Part shown: positions 8,658-17,040 of the stretch, piece by piece
Numbering within the stretch: position 1 is the first letter of the stretch
Layout: each line of letters starts with the position of its first letter
DNA from: Comamonadaceae bacterium UBA4962
GTDB taxonomy: Bacteria > Pseudomonadota > Gammaproteobacteria > Burkholderiales > Burkholderiaceae_C
Length of the DNA stretch: 61,361 bases
Assembly: GCA_002397315.1 (NCBI GenBank)
Contig: DHAE01000021.1
Location: forward strand, 65,490-126,850
Direction of reading: 5' to 3'
Notes under the pieces: generated by a model
What the model was told of the DNA's origin: nothing
Database searches by the model: none
The model's input: only the letters and a program-made list of their open reading frames with translations
Translations under genes and position numbers: made by a program

Positions 8658-10463
8658 ATGGATTATTATGGTCCGATGGAGCAATCACATCGTTTCCGGA
8701 GTGCCGCATTGCTGTGCGCACTGTGCGCCGCAGCGGCGCCTTCCCTCGCGGCACCCGCAGCTCCACCGCCCGCGTCCGCACGCGCGAAACAGGTCGAGCT
8801 GCAGACGGAAACCATTCCCAGCAGCGAGAGGCGCGCCGCGCTCGACGCCGAGCTGTTCTACGACATCCTGGTGGGCGAAATCAGCACCAGCAGCGGCGAT
8901 CCAGGCTCCGGCTACGCGCTGATCCTCGAGGCCGCGCGCCGCAGCGGCGACGGCCAGCTGTACCGGCGCGCCACGGACATCGCGCTGCAGTCGCGCTCCG
9001 GCGAGTACGCCCTGGCGGCCGCCCGGGCCTGGAAGGAAGCCCAGCCGCAATCGCGCGAGGCCAACCGCTACGTGCTGCAGATCCTCATCGCCCTGAACCG
9101 CATCCAGGAGACGGGCGATCTGCTCAAGCAGGAACTCGCCCAGTCGCCGGCGCAGGACAAGCTGCTCACGCTGCAGGCCATTCCGCAGCTGTACGGGCGC
9201 GCCTCGGACAAGGCGGCTGCCGCCGGCATCGTCGAGAAGGCGCTGGCGGACCAGCTCCAGAACCCCTCGGCCGGCCCCGTCGCCTGGACCACGATCGGCC
9301 GCATGCGGCTCGCCGCGGGCGACCGCAAGGGCGCGCTGGAGGCCGCCCGCCAGGCCCAGGCGCAGGAGGCCTCGCTGGACAGTGCCGCGCTGCTCGCCCT
9401 GCAATTGCTCGAAGCGGGCGAGGCCCAGGCCGAGCCGCTCGTGGTCCGCTACATGGCGGGCAAACCGCAGCCCCAGATCCGCATGGCCTACGCAGGCGTG
9501 CTGCTCAATCTGCAGCGCTTCGCGGAAGCCGGCGCGCAGCTGGACACGCTCACCCGCGAAGCGCCGGACATGGCCGAGGCCTGGCTGCTCAAGGCCTCGC
9601 TGGCGCTGCAGTCGGACCGGCTGCCGGAAGCCGATGCGTCGCTCGAACAGTTCGAGCGCCTGCTGCAGTCGTACCCGCCCGCCGATCCGCGCAAGGCGGC
9701 GATGAACCAGGCCTACCTGCTGCGTTCCCAGATCGCCGAGAAGCGCGGCGATCTCGCCCAGGCGGAATCCTGGCTCGCCAAGGTCGACAACTCCACCGAA
9801 CTGCTCGCGGCGCAGGCGCGCCGTGCCTCGCTGCTGGCACGCCAGGGCAAGCTGCAGGAGGCCGTCGCGGTCATCCGCAGGCTGCCGGCCCGCAATGCGC
9901 AGGAAGAAAAGCTCAAGCTGGTGGCCGAGGCGCAGCTGCTGCGCGACGCCAAGCAGTACAAACAGGCCTTCGAAGTGCAGGGCAAGGCCGTGGCGCTCGC
10001 GCCCGAAGACTACGACCTCGTCTACGACCAGGCCATGCTGGCGGAAAAGGCCGGCGACCTGGACGGCATGGAGCGGCTGCTGCGCCAGATCATCGAGAAG
10101 CGCCCCGACTACCAGCACGCCTACAACGCGCTCGGCTACTCGTTCGCCGAGCGCGGCATCCGCCTGCCGGAAGCCCGGCAGCTGATCGCCAAGGCGCTGG
10201 AGTTCGCGCCCAAGGATCCGTTCATCACCGACAGCCTGGGCTGGGTGGAATTCCGCATGGGCAACCACGCCGAGGCCGCCCGCCTGCTGGGCGAGGCCTT
10301 CCAGCGCCAGCCCGATCCCGAGATCGCGGCGCACCTCGGCGAGGTGCTCTGGACCATGGGCGAGCGCGAGAAGGCGCTGGAGGTGTGGCGCACCGGCCTG
10401 CGCCTGAACAAGGACAACGACACGCTGCAGGAAACGCTGAAGCGGCTGAAGGCCAACCCGTGA
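8658..10463 (+). CDS. Exported tetratricopeptide-repeat protein
   Basis: 601 residues with a signal peptide-like start (hydrophobic AALLCALCAAAAPSLAAP) followed by many TPR units rich in Ala/Leu/Gln, the clearest between about residues 430 and 560 (for example AYNALGYSFAERG). Such proteins before lolB/ispE are common in betaproteobacteria and are presumed periplasmic scaffolds. No enzymatic motif is seen. The start is ambiguous: the ATG at 8658 has a weak AAGG, while a second ATG at 8676 sits where a transcript from a TATTAT box (8664-8669) would begin and might be leaderless. The stop overlaps the lolB ATG (TGATG). Confidence 0.88.
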   Translation: MDYYGPMEQSHRFRSAALLCALCAAAAPSLAAPAAPPPASARAKQVELQTETIPSSERRAALDAELFYDILVGEISTSSGDPGSGYALILEAARRSGDGQLYRRATDIALQSRSGEYALAAARAWKEAQPQSREANRYVLQILIALNRIQETGDLLKQELAQSPAQDKLLTLQAIPQLYGRASDKAAAAGIVEKALADQLQNPSAGPVAWTTIGRMRLAAGDRKGALEAARQAQAQEASLDSAALLALQLLEAGEAQAEPLVVRYMAGKPQPQIRMAYAGVLLNLQRFAEAGAQLDTLTREAPDMAEAWLLKASLALQSDRLPEADASLEQFERLLQSYPPADPRKAAMNQAYLLRSQIAEKRGDLAQAESWLAKVDNSTELLAAQARRASLLARQGKLQEAVAVIRRLPARNAQEEKLKLVAEAQLLRDAKQYKQAFEVQGKAVALAPEDYDLVYDQAMLAEKAGDLDGMERLLRQIIEKRPDYQHAYNALGYSFAERGIRLPEARQLIAKALEFAPKDPFITDSLGWVEFRMGNHAEAARLLGEAFQRQPDPEIAAHLGEVLWTMGEREKALEVWRTGLRLNKDNDTLQETLKRLKANP

Positions 10464-10981
10464 TGCGCTCCGCAACGATGGGCGGGCAGCGCCGGAAGCT
10501 GCTCGGCGGACTGGCGGCGGGCGCCCTTTTCCTGCTGTCCGGCTGTGCCACCCCCTCCCGGCCTGCATCCCAGGCGCGGACCGGCGTGCGCCAATGGAAC
10601 GGCCGCATGGCGCTGCAGGTGGACGACTCGGACGTGGCACCGGTCAGTGCCGGGTTCGAATTGAGCGGAGAGGCGCGCCAGGGTGAGCTCGCGCTGCTCA
10701 ACCCGCTGGGCAACGTGCTGGCCACGCTGGAATGGTCCCCTTCGGGTGCCGTGCTGCAGAAGGGCGGCGAGCGCCGCACCTCGCCGTCGCTCGACGCGCT
10801 GGTGGAGGAGCTGACGGGCAGCGCCCTGCCGGTCGCGGCGCTCTTCGCGTGGCTGCAGGGCGACGCGGTGGAGGTGCCGGGATGGACCGTGGACCTCGGC
10901 AGGCTGGACGACGGCCGGCTGACCGCCCAGCGCCAGAGCCCCCTGCCCCAGGCCACGCTGCGCATCGTGCTGGACCGCTGA
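10463..10981 (+). CDS. lolB: Outer-membrane lipoprotein insertion protein LolB
   Basis: 172 residues with a lipoprotein signal ending LFLLSGC, so Cys28 is the predicted lipidated residue. The mature part has the LolB pattern RQWNGRMALQVDD followed by alternating strands. LolB accepts lipoproteins from LolA and inserts them into the outer membrane. It is translationally coupled to the TPR protein upstream and sits 8 bp before ispE, the common lolB-ispE-tRNA-prs order. A second possible ATG five codons in (MGGQRRK) would give a more usual signal length. Confidence 0.93.
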   Translation: MRSATMGGQRRKLLGGLAAGALFLLSGCATPSRPASQARTGVRQWNGRMALQVDDSDVAPVSAGFELSGEARQGELALLNPLGNVLATLEWSPSGAVLQKGGERRTSPSLDALVEELTGSALPVAALFAWLQGDAVEVPGWTVDLGRLDDGRLTAQRQSPLPQATLRIVLDR

Positions 10982-10989
10982 ACCGCTCC

Positions 10990-11853
10990 ATGCGCGCGCT
11001 CCACGACCTGCCCGCCCCGGCCAAGCTCAACCTGTTCCTGCACATCACCGGGCGCAGGCCCGACGGCTACCACCTGCTGCAGTCGGCGTTCATGCTGATC
11101 GACTGGTGCGACACGCTGCACGTCGAATTGCGCGCCGGTGGCGGCATCAGCCGCGAGGATGTGGATGGTGGCGCCGCCCTGCCGGCCGACGACCTCTGCA
11201 CCCGTGCGGCCCGCGCGCTGCAGCAGGCCACGGGCACGCGCCAGGGCGCGCACATCACGCTGGAGAAATCCATCCCCGCGCAGGCGGGCATGGGCGGCGG
11301 CTCCTCGGATGCCGCCACCACGCTGCTCGCGCTCAACCGGCTCTGGGGCCTTCATCTCGGTCGCGGGGCGCTGGAACGCATCGGTCTGTCGCTCGGGGCC
11401 GACATTCCCTTCTTTTTACGCGGCAGGAACGCATGGGTCGAAGGAATCGGTGAGACAATCACGCCGCTCGAGAACGTGCACGCGCTGCCTCGGAGCCGGT
11501 TCGTGGTGGTCAAACCCGCAGCCGGACTGGATACGAAATCGATTTTTTCGTCTCCTTCTCTGGAACGCGATTCGCAGCGTGCTACAATCTCAGGCTTTGC
11601 TGCAGCACACTACCGATTCGGTAAAAACGTTCTGCAGCCGGTTGCGGAACAGCTCTGCCCCGAGGTTTCCCAAGCCATCCAATGGCTGGAGAACCGAGGA
11701 TTGCAGGCCCGGATGACCGGCTCGGGAAGTGCGGTGTTTGCGCAAATGACACATGCGATCGAATTATTCGATCTGCCCACCGGATGGAGGGCAAAAGTAT
11801 GTGATAATCTGAGGCTCCACCCACTCGCAGGGTGGGCAGCAGATGAAGATTGA
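10990..11853 (+). CDS. ispE: 4-diphosphocytidyl-2-C-methyl-D-erythritol kinase IspE
   Basis: 287-residue GHMP kinase of the MEP isoprenoid pathway. It carries PAKLNLFLHITGRRPDGYH at the N-terminus (catalytic Lys in PAKLN), the glycine-rich ATP loop PAQAGMGGGSSDAATTL, and a C-terminal MTGSGSAVFA motif. The ATG at 10990 is the first start that gives the family N-terminus. The longer in-frame extension overlaps lolB. The 3' end of the gene is less GC-rich than its neighbours and carries a promoter-like sequence for the following tRNA gene. Confidence 0.96.
   Translation: MRALHDLPAPAKLNLFLHITGRRPDGYHLLQSAFMLIDWCDTLHVELRAGGGISREDVDGGAALPADDLCTRAARALQQATGTRQGAHITLEKSIPAQAGMGGGSSDAATTLLALNRLWGLHLGRGALERIGLSLGADIPFFLRGRNAWVEGIGETITPLENVHALPRSRFVVVKPAAGLDTKSIFSSPSLERDSQRATISGFAAAHYRFGKNVLQPVAEQLCPEVSQAIQWLENRGLQARMTGSGSAVFAQMTHAIELFDLPTGWRAKVCDNLRLHPLAGWAADED
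11800..11808 (+). promoter_or_regulatory. Extended -10 promoter for tRNA-Gln (and prs)
   Basis: TGTGATAAT matches an extended -10 (TGn plus GATAAT) inside the 3' end of ispE, about 77 nt before the mature tRNA-Gln start. A short hairpin (CCACCC...GGGTGG) lies between them. The -35 is poor. Prediction only. Confidence 0.4.
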
Positions 11854-11884
11854 GGTGGACTGCCATCAGGCAGTCGACCTGTGT

Positions 11885-11961
11885 AGGGGAGTCGCCAAGC
11901 TGGTTAAGGCACCGGATTTTGATTCCGGCATGCGAAGGTTCGAATCCTTCTTCCCCTGCCA
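11885..11961 (+). tRNA. tRNA-Gln (anticodon UUG)
   Basis: Complete cloverleaf. The acceptor stem AGGGGAG pairs with TTCCCCT (one G-U), the D-stem is GCC/GGC, the anticodon stem CCGGA/TCCGG encloses loop TTTTGAT with anticodon TTG, the T-stem is GAAGG/CCTTC with loop TTCGAAT, and the CCA is encoded. It sits between ispE and prs, a conserved position in betaproteobacteria. Confidence 0.97.
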
Positions 11962-12005
11962 AAGCTTTTCGCTTCGGGCATTTACTTCAGACTGCTGGGT
12001 CTCGC

Positions 12006-12965
12006 ATGCAAGCCAACCACCCCGACTTCATGGTTTTCACCGGCAATGCCAATCCTGGCATGGCCGCTGACATCGCCCGGCATCTCGGCACGAGCCTCGG
12101 CGCCATCGATGTGGCCCGCTTCTCCGACGGGGAAGTCACCGTCGAAATCAAAGAGAACGTCCGCGCCCGCGACGTGTTCGTGGTGCAGTCCACCTGCGCC
12201 CCCACGAACGAAAACCTCATGGAACTGCTGATCATGGTCGATGCGTTCAAGCGCGCATCCGCCGAGCGCATCAGTGCCGTGATCCCCTACTTCGGCTATG
12301 CCCGCCAGGACCGCCGTCCGCGCTCCACGCGCGTGCCGATCTCGGCCAAGGTCGTCGCCAACATGCTGCAGGCCGTCGGCGTCGCCCGCGTGCTGACGAT
12401 GGACCTGCACGCCGACCAGATCCAGGGCTTCTTCGACATCCCGGTGGACAACATCTACGCGTCCCCCGTGCTGCTCGGCGACCTGCGCCAGAAGAACTAC
12501 GAAGACCTGATCGTCGTGTCGCCCGACGTGGGCGGCGTGGTGCGCGCACGGGCCCTCGCCAAGCAGCTCGGCTGCGACCTCGCCATCATCGACAAGCGCC
12601 GCCCGAAGGCCAACGTCTCGGAAGTGATGCACGTGATCGGCGAGATCGAAGGCCGCAACTGCGTGATCATGGACGACATGATCGACACGGCCGGCACGCT
12701 CGTGAAGGCCGCCGAGGTGCTCAAGGAGCGCGGCGCCAAGAAGGTGTACGCCTACTGCACGCACCCGATCTTCTCGGGCCCCGCCATCGACCGCATCTCG
12801 CAGGGCGACGCGCTCGACGAGGTGGTCGTCACCAACACCATTCCCTTGAGCGAAACCGGCAAGGGATGCACCAAGATTCGCCAGCTCTCCGTGGCGCCGC
12901 TGATCGCCGAGACGATCCAGCGCATCGCCAAGGGAGAGTCGGTGATGAGCCTGTTCTCGGACTGA
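12006..12965 (+). CDS. prs: Ribose-phosphate pyrophosphokinase (PRPP synthase)
   Basis: 319 residues. It makes PRPP from ribose 5-phosphate and ATP for nucleotide, His and Trp synthesis. The binding segments are present: YFGYARQDRRPR, the catalytic DLHADQIQGFFD loop, VSPDVGGVVRARALAK, and the PRPP loop DDMIDTAGTL. The start at 12006 (MQANHPDFMVFTGNANP) is the family start. Earlier in-frame codons run through the tRNA. Two GC hairpins follow in the prs-rplY spacer. Confidence 0.97.
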   Translation: MQANHPDFMVFTGNANPGMAADIARHLGTSLGAIDVARFSDGEVTVEIKENVRARDVFVVQSTCAPTNENLMELLIMVDAFKRASAERISAVIPYFGYARQDRRPRSTRVPISAKVVANMLQAVGVARVLTMDLHADQIQGFFDIPVDNIYASPVLLGDLRQKNYEDLIVVSPDVGGVVRARALAKQLGCDLAIIDKRRPKANVSEVMHVIGEIEGRNCVIMDDMIDTAGTLVKAAEVLKERGAKKVYAYCTHPIFSGPAIDRISQGDALDEVVVTNTIPLSETGKGCTKIRQLSVAPLIAETIQRIAKGESVMSLFSD

Positions 12966-12983
12966 GGATCCGTCCTCCCCTGC

Positions 12984-13034
12984 CCCGGCCCTCCGGCCGG
13001 GAGCAGCAGATGCCAAGCCTCCTTCGGGAGGCTT
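12984..13034 (+). other. Tandem GC hairpins between prs and rplY
   Basis: Two perfect stem-loops: CCCGGCC/GGCCGGG with a CTCC loop (12984-13001), and AAGCCTCC/GGAGGCTT closed by a TTCG tetraloop (13015-13034). No U-tract follows, so they are not textbook terminators. They may stabilise the prs mRNA end, attenuate read-through into rplY, or act with Rho. Confidence 0.5.
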
Positions 13035-13134
13035 GCGCGTTCGGGAACAACCCCACGGGCCCGCAGCCATCCTGGCGCGGGCCTTCGTCAACGCAGGGCC
13101 CGCTGGTCGCGGCAGGCCCCCACAGGAGTGAAAC

Positions 13135-13767
13135 ATGAACTTCGTCGCTTTTGAGCGCGCCAAGCAAGGTACGGGTGCGAGCCGCCGTCTGCGCAATTCG
13201 GGCAAGACGCCCGGCATCGTCTACGGCGGTTCCGCCGAGCCCCAGCTCATCGAGCTGGACCACAACGCCCTCTGGCACGCCCTGAAGAAGGAAGCCTTCC
13301 ATTCCAGCGTGCTGGACATGGAACTGGCCGGCCAGACCAGCAAGGTCCTGCTGCGCGACGTGCAATACCACCCGTTCAAGCAACTGGTGCTGCACATCGA
13401 CTTCCAGCGCGTGGACGAGAAGACCAAGCTGCACATGAAGGTGCCGCTGCACTTCTCCGGCGCCGAGGAATCCCCGGCCGTGAAGATCGACAAGTGCATG
13501 GTCAACCCCGTGGCGACCGAACTGGACGTGTCCTGCATGCCGTCCGACCTGCCCGAGTTCATCAACGTGGACCTGAGCAAGCTGGAAAAGGGCCGCTCGC
13601 TGCACCTGAAGGACATCAAGCTGCCCCGCGGCGTTTCCGCCGTGGTGCGTGGCAGCCAGCAGAACCCGGTGCTGGTGTCCGTGGTGACGCCGGTGGCCGA
13701 AGTCGAGGCTCCGGCCGAAGGCGCTGCTGCTCCGGCCGCCGCTCCCGCCAAGAAGGGCAAGAAGTAA
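13135..13767 (+). CDS. rplY: 50S ribosomal protein L25 (long CTC form)
   Basis: 210 residues with the N-terminal L25 5S-rRNA-binding domain (about 1-95, starting MNFVAFERAKQGTGASRRLR) and the C-terminal TL5/CTC beta domain, ending in an Ala/Pro-rich and Lys-rich tail (APAKKGKK). It has a clear AGGAG ribosome binding site before the ATG. The prs-rplY-pth order is conserved in betaproteobacteria, which together with the domains makes the call firm. Confidence 0.97.
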   Translation: MNFVAFERAKQGTGASRRLRNSGKTPGIVYGGSAEPQLIELDHNALWHALKKEAFHSSVLDMELAGQTSKVLLRDVQYHPFKQLVLHIDFQRVDEKTKLHMKVPLHFSGAEESPAVKIDKCMVNPVATELDVSCMPSDLPEFINVDLSKLEKGRSLHLKDIKLPRGVSAVVRGSQQNPVLVSVVTPVAEVEAPAEGAAAPAAAPAKKGKK

Positions 13768-13820
13768 TCCTTCGCGTCCGCTGACCGGATGACCGCCCCA
13801 CGGGCGGAAATCCGGCCCCT

Positions 13821-13860
13821 ACGGCCCACCGCTTCACGGCGCGTGGGCCGTTGCCTTTTC
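13821..13860 (+). terminator. Probable intrinsic terminator after rplY
   Basis: A nine-base stem ACGGCCCAC/GTGGGCCGT around a 13-nt loop is followed by TGCCTTTTC. A smaller hairpin (CCGCCC/GGGCGG) lies just upstream at 13793-13807. The T-tract is interrupted, so termination may be partial and pth may still be reached by read-through. Confidence 0.55.
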
Positions 13861-13902
13861 TGGAGCGTGCCACGCCGCGCTCCTCCGATAATCGCGCGCA
13901 CC

Positions 13903-14535
13903 ATGATCAAACTGTTTGTGGGCCTGGGCAATCCCGGTCCGGATTACGACGCCACGCGGCACAACGCGGGGTTCTGGTGGATCGACGGGCTGGCCCGCGA
14001 CCTGAAGGTGCACCTCGTGCCCGAGCGGGCCTACCACGGGCTGGTCGCCCGCGCCAACGTGAACGGGCAGAGCGTATGGCTGCTGCAGCCGCAGACCTTC
14101 ATGAACCTGTCGGGCAAGTCGGTGGCTGCGCTGGCGCGCTTCTTCAAGATCCAGCCGCAGGAAATCCTCGTGGCGCACGACGAGCTGGACATCGTGCCGG
14201 GCCAGGCCAAGCTCAAGCGCGGCGGCAGCCATGCGGGGCACAACGGCCTGCGCGACATCCATGCGCAACTGGGCTCGCCGGATTACTGGCGCCTGCGCAT
14301 CGGCATCGGCCATCCGGGCGTGAAGGAAGAGGTGCCGAACTGGGTGCTCAAAAAGCCCTCCCCCGACCACCGCACGCTGATCGAGGACAGCATCGTGCAT
14401 TCGCTGAAGGCGGCGCCGGCCATGCTGGCGGGCGACATGGAAAAAGCCACGCTGCTCGTGCACACCACCAAGCCGCCGCGCCCGAAGCCGCCGCGTCCTG
14501 AAGGGCTGCCGCCCGCGCCGCCTGCGCAGCGGTAG
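13903..14535 (+). CDS. pth: Peptidyl-tRNA hydrolase
   Basis: 210 residues. It recycles peptidyl-tRNA. Conserved positions seen: Asn10 in GLGNPG, the catalytic His20 in TRHNAGFWW, MNLSGKSV, the AHDELD aspartate, and GGSHAGHNGLRDI. The C-terminal tail (about 20 residues, Pro/Arg/Lys-rich) is longer than in E. coli. The start at 13903 gives the canonical MIKLFVGLGNPG. The in-frame extension upstream crosses the terminator hairpin and is not coding. Confidence 0.97.
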   Translation: MIKLFVGLGNPGPDYDATRHNAGFWWIDGLARDLKVHLVPERAYHGLVARANVNGQSVWLLQPQTFMNLSGKSVAALARFFKIQPQEILVAHDELDIVPGQAKLKRGGSHAGHNGLRDIHAQLGSPDYWRLRIGIGHPGVKEEVPNWVLKKPSPDHRTLIEDSIVHSLKAAPAMLAGDMEKATLLVHTTKPPRPKPPRPEGLPPAPPAQR

Positions 14536-14658
14536 GCGGGGCACCGGTCCCCATCGTCCACCTGCCGCCACTGCAGCGGCTGGGAGGCGTAAGGGGAAGG
14601 CCGGGCTTCCGATGCACGCACCGCGCCCGCCGTGGCAGGCTGCGGCGCATTCGGCGCC

Positions 14659-14946
14659 CTACTCCGCGCGCGTGCCGGTGGCGGCCTCGGCGGTGGCGGT
14701 GTCGCCGGTGAGGCGCCGGTACTTCTGCCACAGCGTCTCGCGGCTCTCCACGTGCTGCGGATTCACCGGGATGCAGGCCACGGGGCAGATCTGCACGCAC
14801 TGGGGCTCGTCGAAATGGCCCACGCACTCGGTGCACTTGTCGGGCGCGATCTCGTAGGTGGCCTCGCCCAGGTAGATGGCGTGGTTGGGGCACTCGGGCT
14901 CGCACACGTCGCAGTTGATGCACTCGTCGGTGATCATCAGGGCCAT
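14659..14946 (-). CDS. YfhL-type 2[4Fe-4S] ferredoxin
   Basis: 95 residues with two cluster-binding motifs: CINCDVCEPECP (C-x2-C-x2-C-x3-C) and CTECVGHFDEPQCVQICP, whose second motif has the eight-residue insertion (C-x2-C-x8-C-x3-C) typical of Allochromatium/YfhL ferredoxins. It is a small cytoplasmic electron carrier with unknown partner. It is divergent from the ABC permease gene across a 222-bp spacer in which no other gene is seen. Confidence 0.93.
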   Translation of the reverse strand: MALMITDECINCDVCEPECPNHAIYLGEATYEIAPDKCTECVGHFDEPQCVQICPVACIPVNPQHVESRETLWQKYRRLTGDTATAEAATGTRAE

Positions 14947-15168
14947 GGATGCCTCCGGGCAGTGCGGGATACGGACGTCATGGCCCGATTATCCCAGGCG
15001 CGCATCCCCATGGCGCGGCAGGGGCCTGCGGGTGCGCCTGCATGCGGCCCGGCCTGCACGCCGGCACGCCCCGCGTTTGCCGCTATGCTGCGCCTTCCAG
15101 GCCCGCGGCCGTGCCGGCGCAGGGCTTTCGAATCAATCGACCACGCCCCACCTCCCCGTTTGCTCCCC

Positions 15169-16131
15169 ATGGGAATGTTCCTCTTCAAGCGCCTCGCGAC
15201 GTTCGCGGCCACGCTGGCCGCGGCGTCGCTGGTGGTGTTCCTGGTGCTGGAGATACTGCCCGGCAACGCCGCGCAGGTGATGATGGGCCCCGACGCCTCG
15301 CCGGAGGCCGTGGCCGCGCTGGCCGCGCAACTGGGGCTGGACCAGCCCGCGCCGGCGCGCTACGCGCACTGGATCGGCGGGCTGCTCTCGGGCGACATGG
15401 GCGAGAGCCATGCCTACGGCACGCCGGTGCGCGACCTGGTGCTGGAGCGGCTGGCGCTCACGGTGCCGCTGGCCCTCATGGCGATGGCCATCACGGCGGT
15501 GCTGGCGCTGCTGGCCGGGGTGTATGCGGCGTCGCACCACCGCCGCTGGGGCGACGTGGGGGTGATGGCGCTGGCGCAGATCGGCATCGCGATTCCCAAT
15601 TTCTGGTTCGCCATCCTGCTGATCCTGCTGTTCTCGGTGAAGCTGCAGTGGTTCTCGGCGGGAGGCTTTCCGGGCTGGACCGAGGCCTCGGGCGGTGGGC
15701 CGCTGCAGGCGCTGCAGGCCCTGCTGCTGCCGGCCATCGCGCTGGCGGTGGTGCAGGCGGCCATTCTCGCGCGCATCACGCGCTCCGCGGTGCTGGAAGT
15801 GCTGCGCGAGGATTTCGTGCGCACGGCGCGGGCCAAGGGGCTGTCGCGGCAGGCGGCGCTCTGGGGGCACGTGCTGCGCAACGCGATGATTCCCGTGGTC
15901 ACGGTGATGGGCCTGCAGTTCGCGAACCTGCTGGCCGGCACGATCGTGGTCGAGAACGTGTTCTACCTGCCGGGGCTGGGCCGGCTGATCTTCCAGTCGA
16001 TCGCGAACCGCGACCTGGTGGTGGTGCGCAACTGCGTGATGCTGCTGGCCGCGATGGTGATCGTGGTGAATTTCGTGGTGGACCTGCTGTATGCGGCCAT
16101 CGATCCGCGCGTGAAGGCGAGCGATCTCTGA
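15169..16131 (+). CDS. Peptide-type ABC transporter permease (DppB/GsiC-like)
   Basis: 320-residue inner-membrane permease with six hydrophobic spans and the binding-protein-dependent transport signature around VLREDFVRTARAKGLS, where it docks with the ATPase. First gene of a complete importer (permease, permease, ATPase, ATPase, binding protein) followed by an amidase. The start could be the ATG at 15169 or the second ATG at 15175. In-frame sequence farther upstream overlaps the ferredoxin gene. The substrate cannot be read from the sequence. The family covers di/oligopeptides, glutathione and nickel. Confidence 0.93.
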   Translation: MGMFLFKRLATFAATLAAASLVVFLVLEILPGNAAQVMMGPDASPEAVAALAAQLGLDQPAPARYAHWIGGLLSGDMGESHAYGTPVRDLVLERLALTVPLALMAMAITAVLALLAGVYAASHHRRWGDVGVMALAQIGIAIPNFWFAILLILLFSVKLQWFSAGGFPGWTEASGGGPLQALQALLLPAIALAVVQAAILARITRSAVLEVLREDFVRTARAKGLSRQAALWGHVLRNAMIPVVTVMGLQFANLLAGTIVVENVFYLPGLGRLIFQSIANRDLVVVRNCVMLLAAMVIVVNFVVDLLYAAIDPRVKASDL

Positions 16132-17030
16132 TGCCTGCGCGTACCCCTGCTTCCGCCCCGCATCCCGCATCTGCCGCCGTGGCCGGGCGCCCGCCTGCCG
16201 GCGCGTGGCGCCAGGCCCTGCGCCACCCGAGCTTCGCGCTGGGCGCGGCGCTCTCGCTGCTGCTGGTGCTGGCGGCGCTGCTGTCGTTCCTCTGGACGCC
16301 CGGCTCGCCCTACGACATGGACATGGACGCCGCCCTGCGCCCGCCCGGCGCGGCGCACTGGCTGGGCACCGACGCCTTCGGCCGCGACGTGGCCTCGCTG
16401 CTGCTGGTGGGCGCGCGCAATTCGATCCTCGTGGGCGTGATCGCCGTGGGCATCGGGCTCACGGTGGGCACGGCGCTCGGGCTGCTGGCGGCGGCGCGCC
16501 GCGGCTGGGTGGAGGAAGCGGTGATGCGGCTCGCGGACTTCACCTTCGCGTTTCCCGCCATCCTCTCGGCGATCATGCTCACGGCCGTCTGGGGCGCGGG
16601 CGTGGTGAATTCGATCATCGCCATCGGCATCTTCAACATTCCGACCTTCGCCCGCGTGGCGCGCGCCTCCGCCAAGGCCGTGTGGGCGCGCGAATACGTG
16701 CTGGCGGCCCGCGCCTGCGGCAAGGGCCCCTGGCGCATCACGTGGGACCACGTGCTGCCGAACATCGCGGCCGTGCTCACGGTGCAGGCGACCATCCAGT
16801 TCGCGCTGGCGATCCTGGCCGAGGCCGCCCTCTCCTACCTGGGCCTGGGCACGCAGCCGCCGCAACCGTCGTGGGGCCGCATGCTGAGCGAGGCGCAGAC
16901 GCTGATGTTCCAGGCACCGCTGCTGGCCGTGTGGCCGGGCGTGGCGATCGCCATGGCCGTGCTGGGCCTGAACCTGCTGGGCGACGGGCTGCGCGATCTG
17001 CTCGATCCGCGCCTGGCGCGCCGCCGCTGA
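16131..17030 (+). CDS. Peptide-type ABC transporter permease (DppC/GsiD-like)
   Basis: 299 residues. The N-terminal OppC-like segment is followed by the HWLGTDAFGRDVASLLLVGARNS motif typical of the second permease in peptide importers and by the EYVLAARACG ATPase-docking loop. About six membrane spans. The start codon overlaps the previous stop (TGATG), giving translational coupling, as expected for subunits made in equal amounts. Confidence 0.93.
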   Translation: MPARTPASAPHPASAAVAGRPPAGAWRQALRHPSFALGAALSLLLVLAALLSFLWTPGSPYDMDMDAALRPPGAAHWLGTDAFGRDVASLLLVGARNSILVGVIAVGIGLTVGTALGLLAAARRGWVEEAVMRLADFTFAFPAILSAIMLTAVWGAGVVNSIIAIGIFNIPTFARVARASAKAVWAREYVLAARACGKGPWRITWDHVLPNIAAVLTVQATIQFALAILAEAALSYLGLGTQPPQPSWGRMLSEAQTLMFQAPLLAVWPGVAIAMAVLGLNLLGDGLRDLLDPRLARRR

Positions 17031-17040
17031 AGCGCAGGCC

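Noticed and set aside
8120..10462. Long plus-strand frame upstream of lolB
   Set aside because: It is out of frame with the TPR protein and antisense to mutM; only the part from 10463 is lolB.
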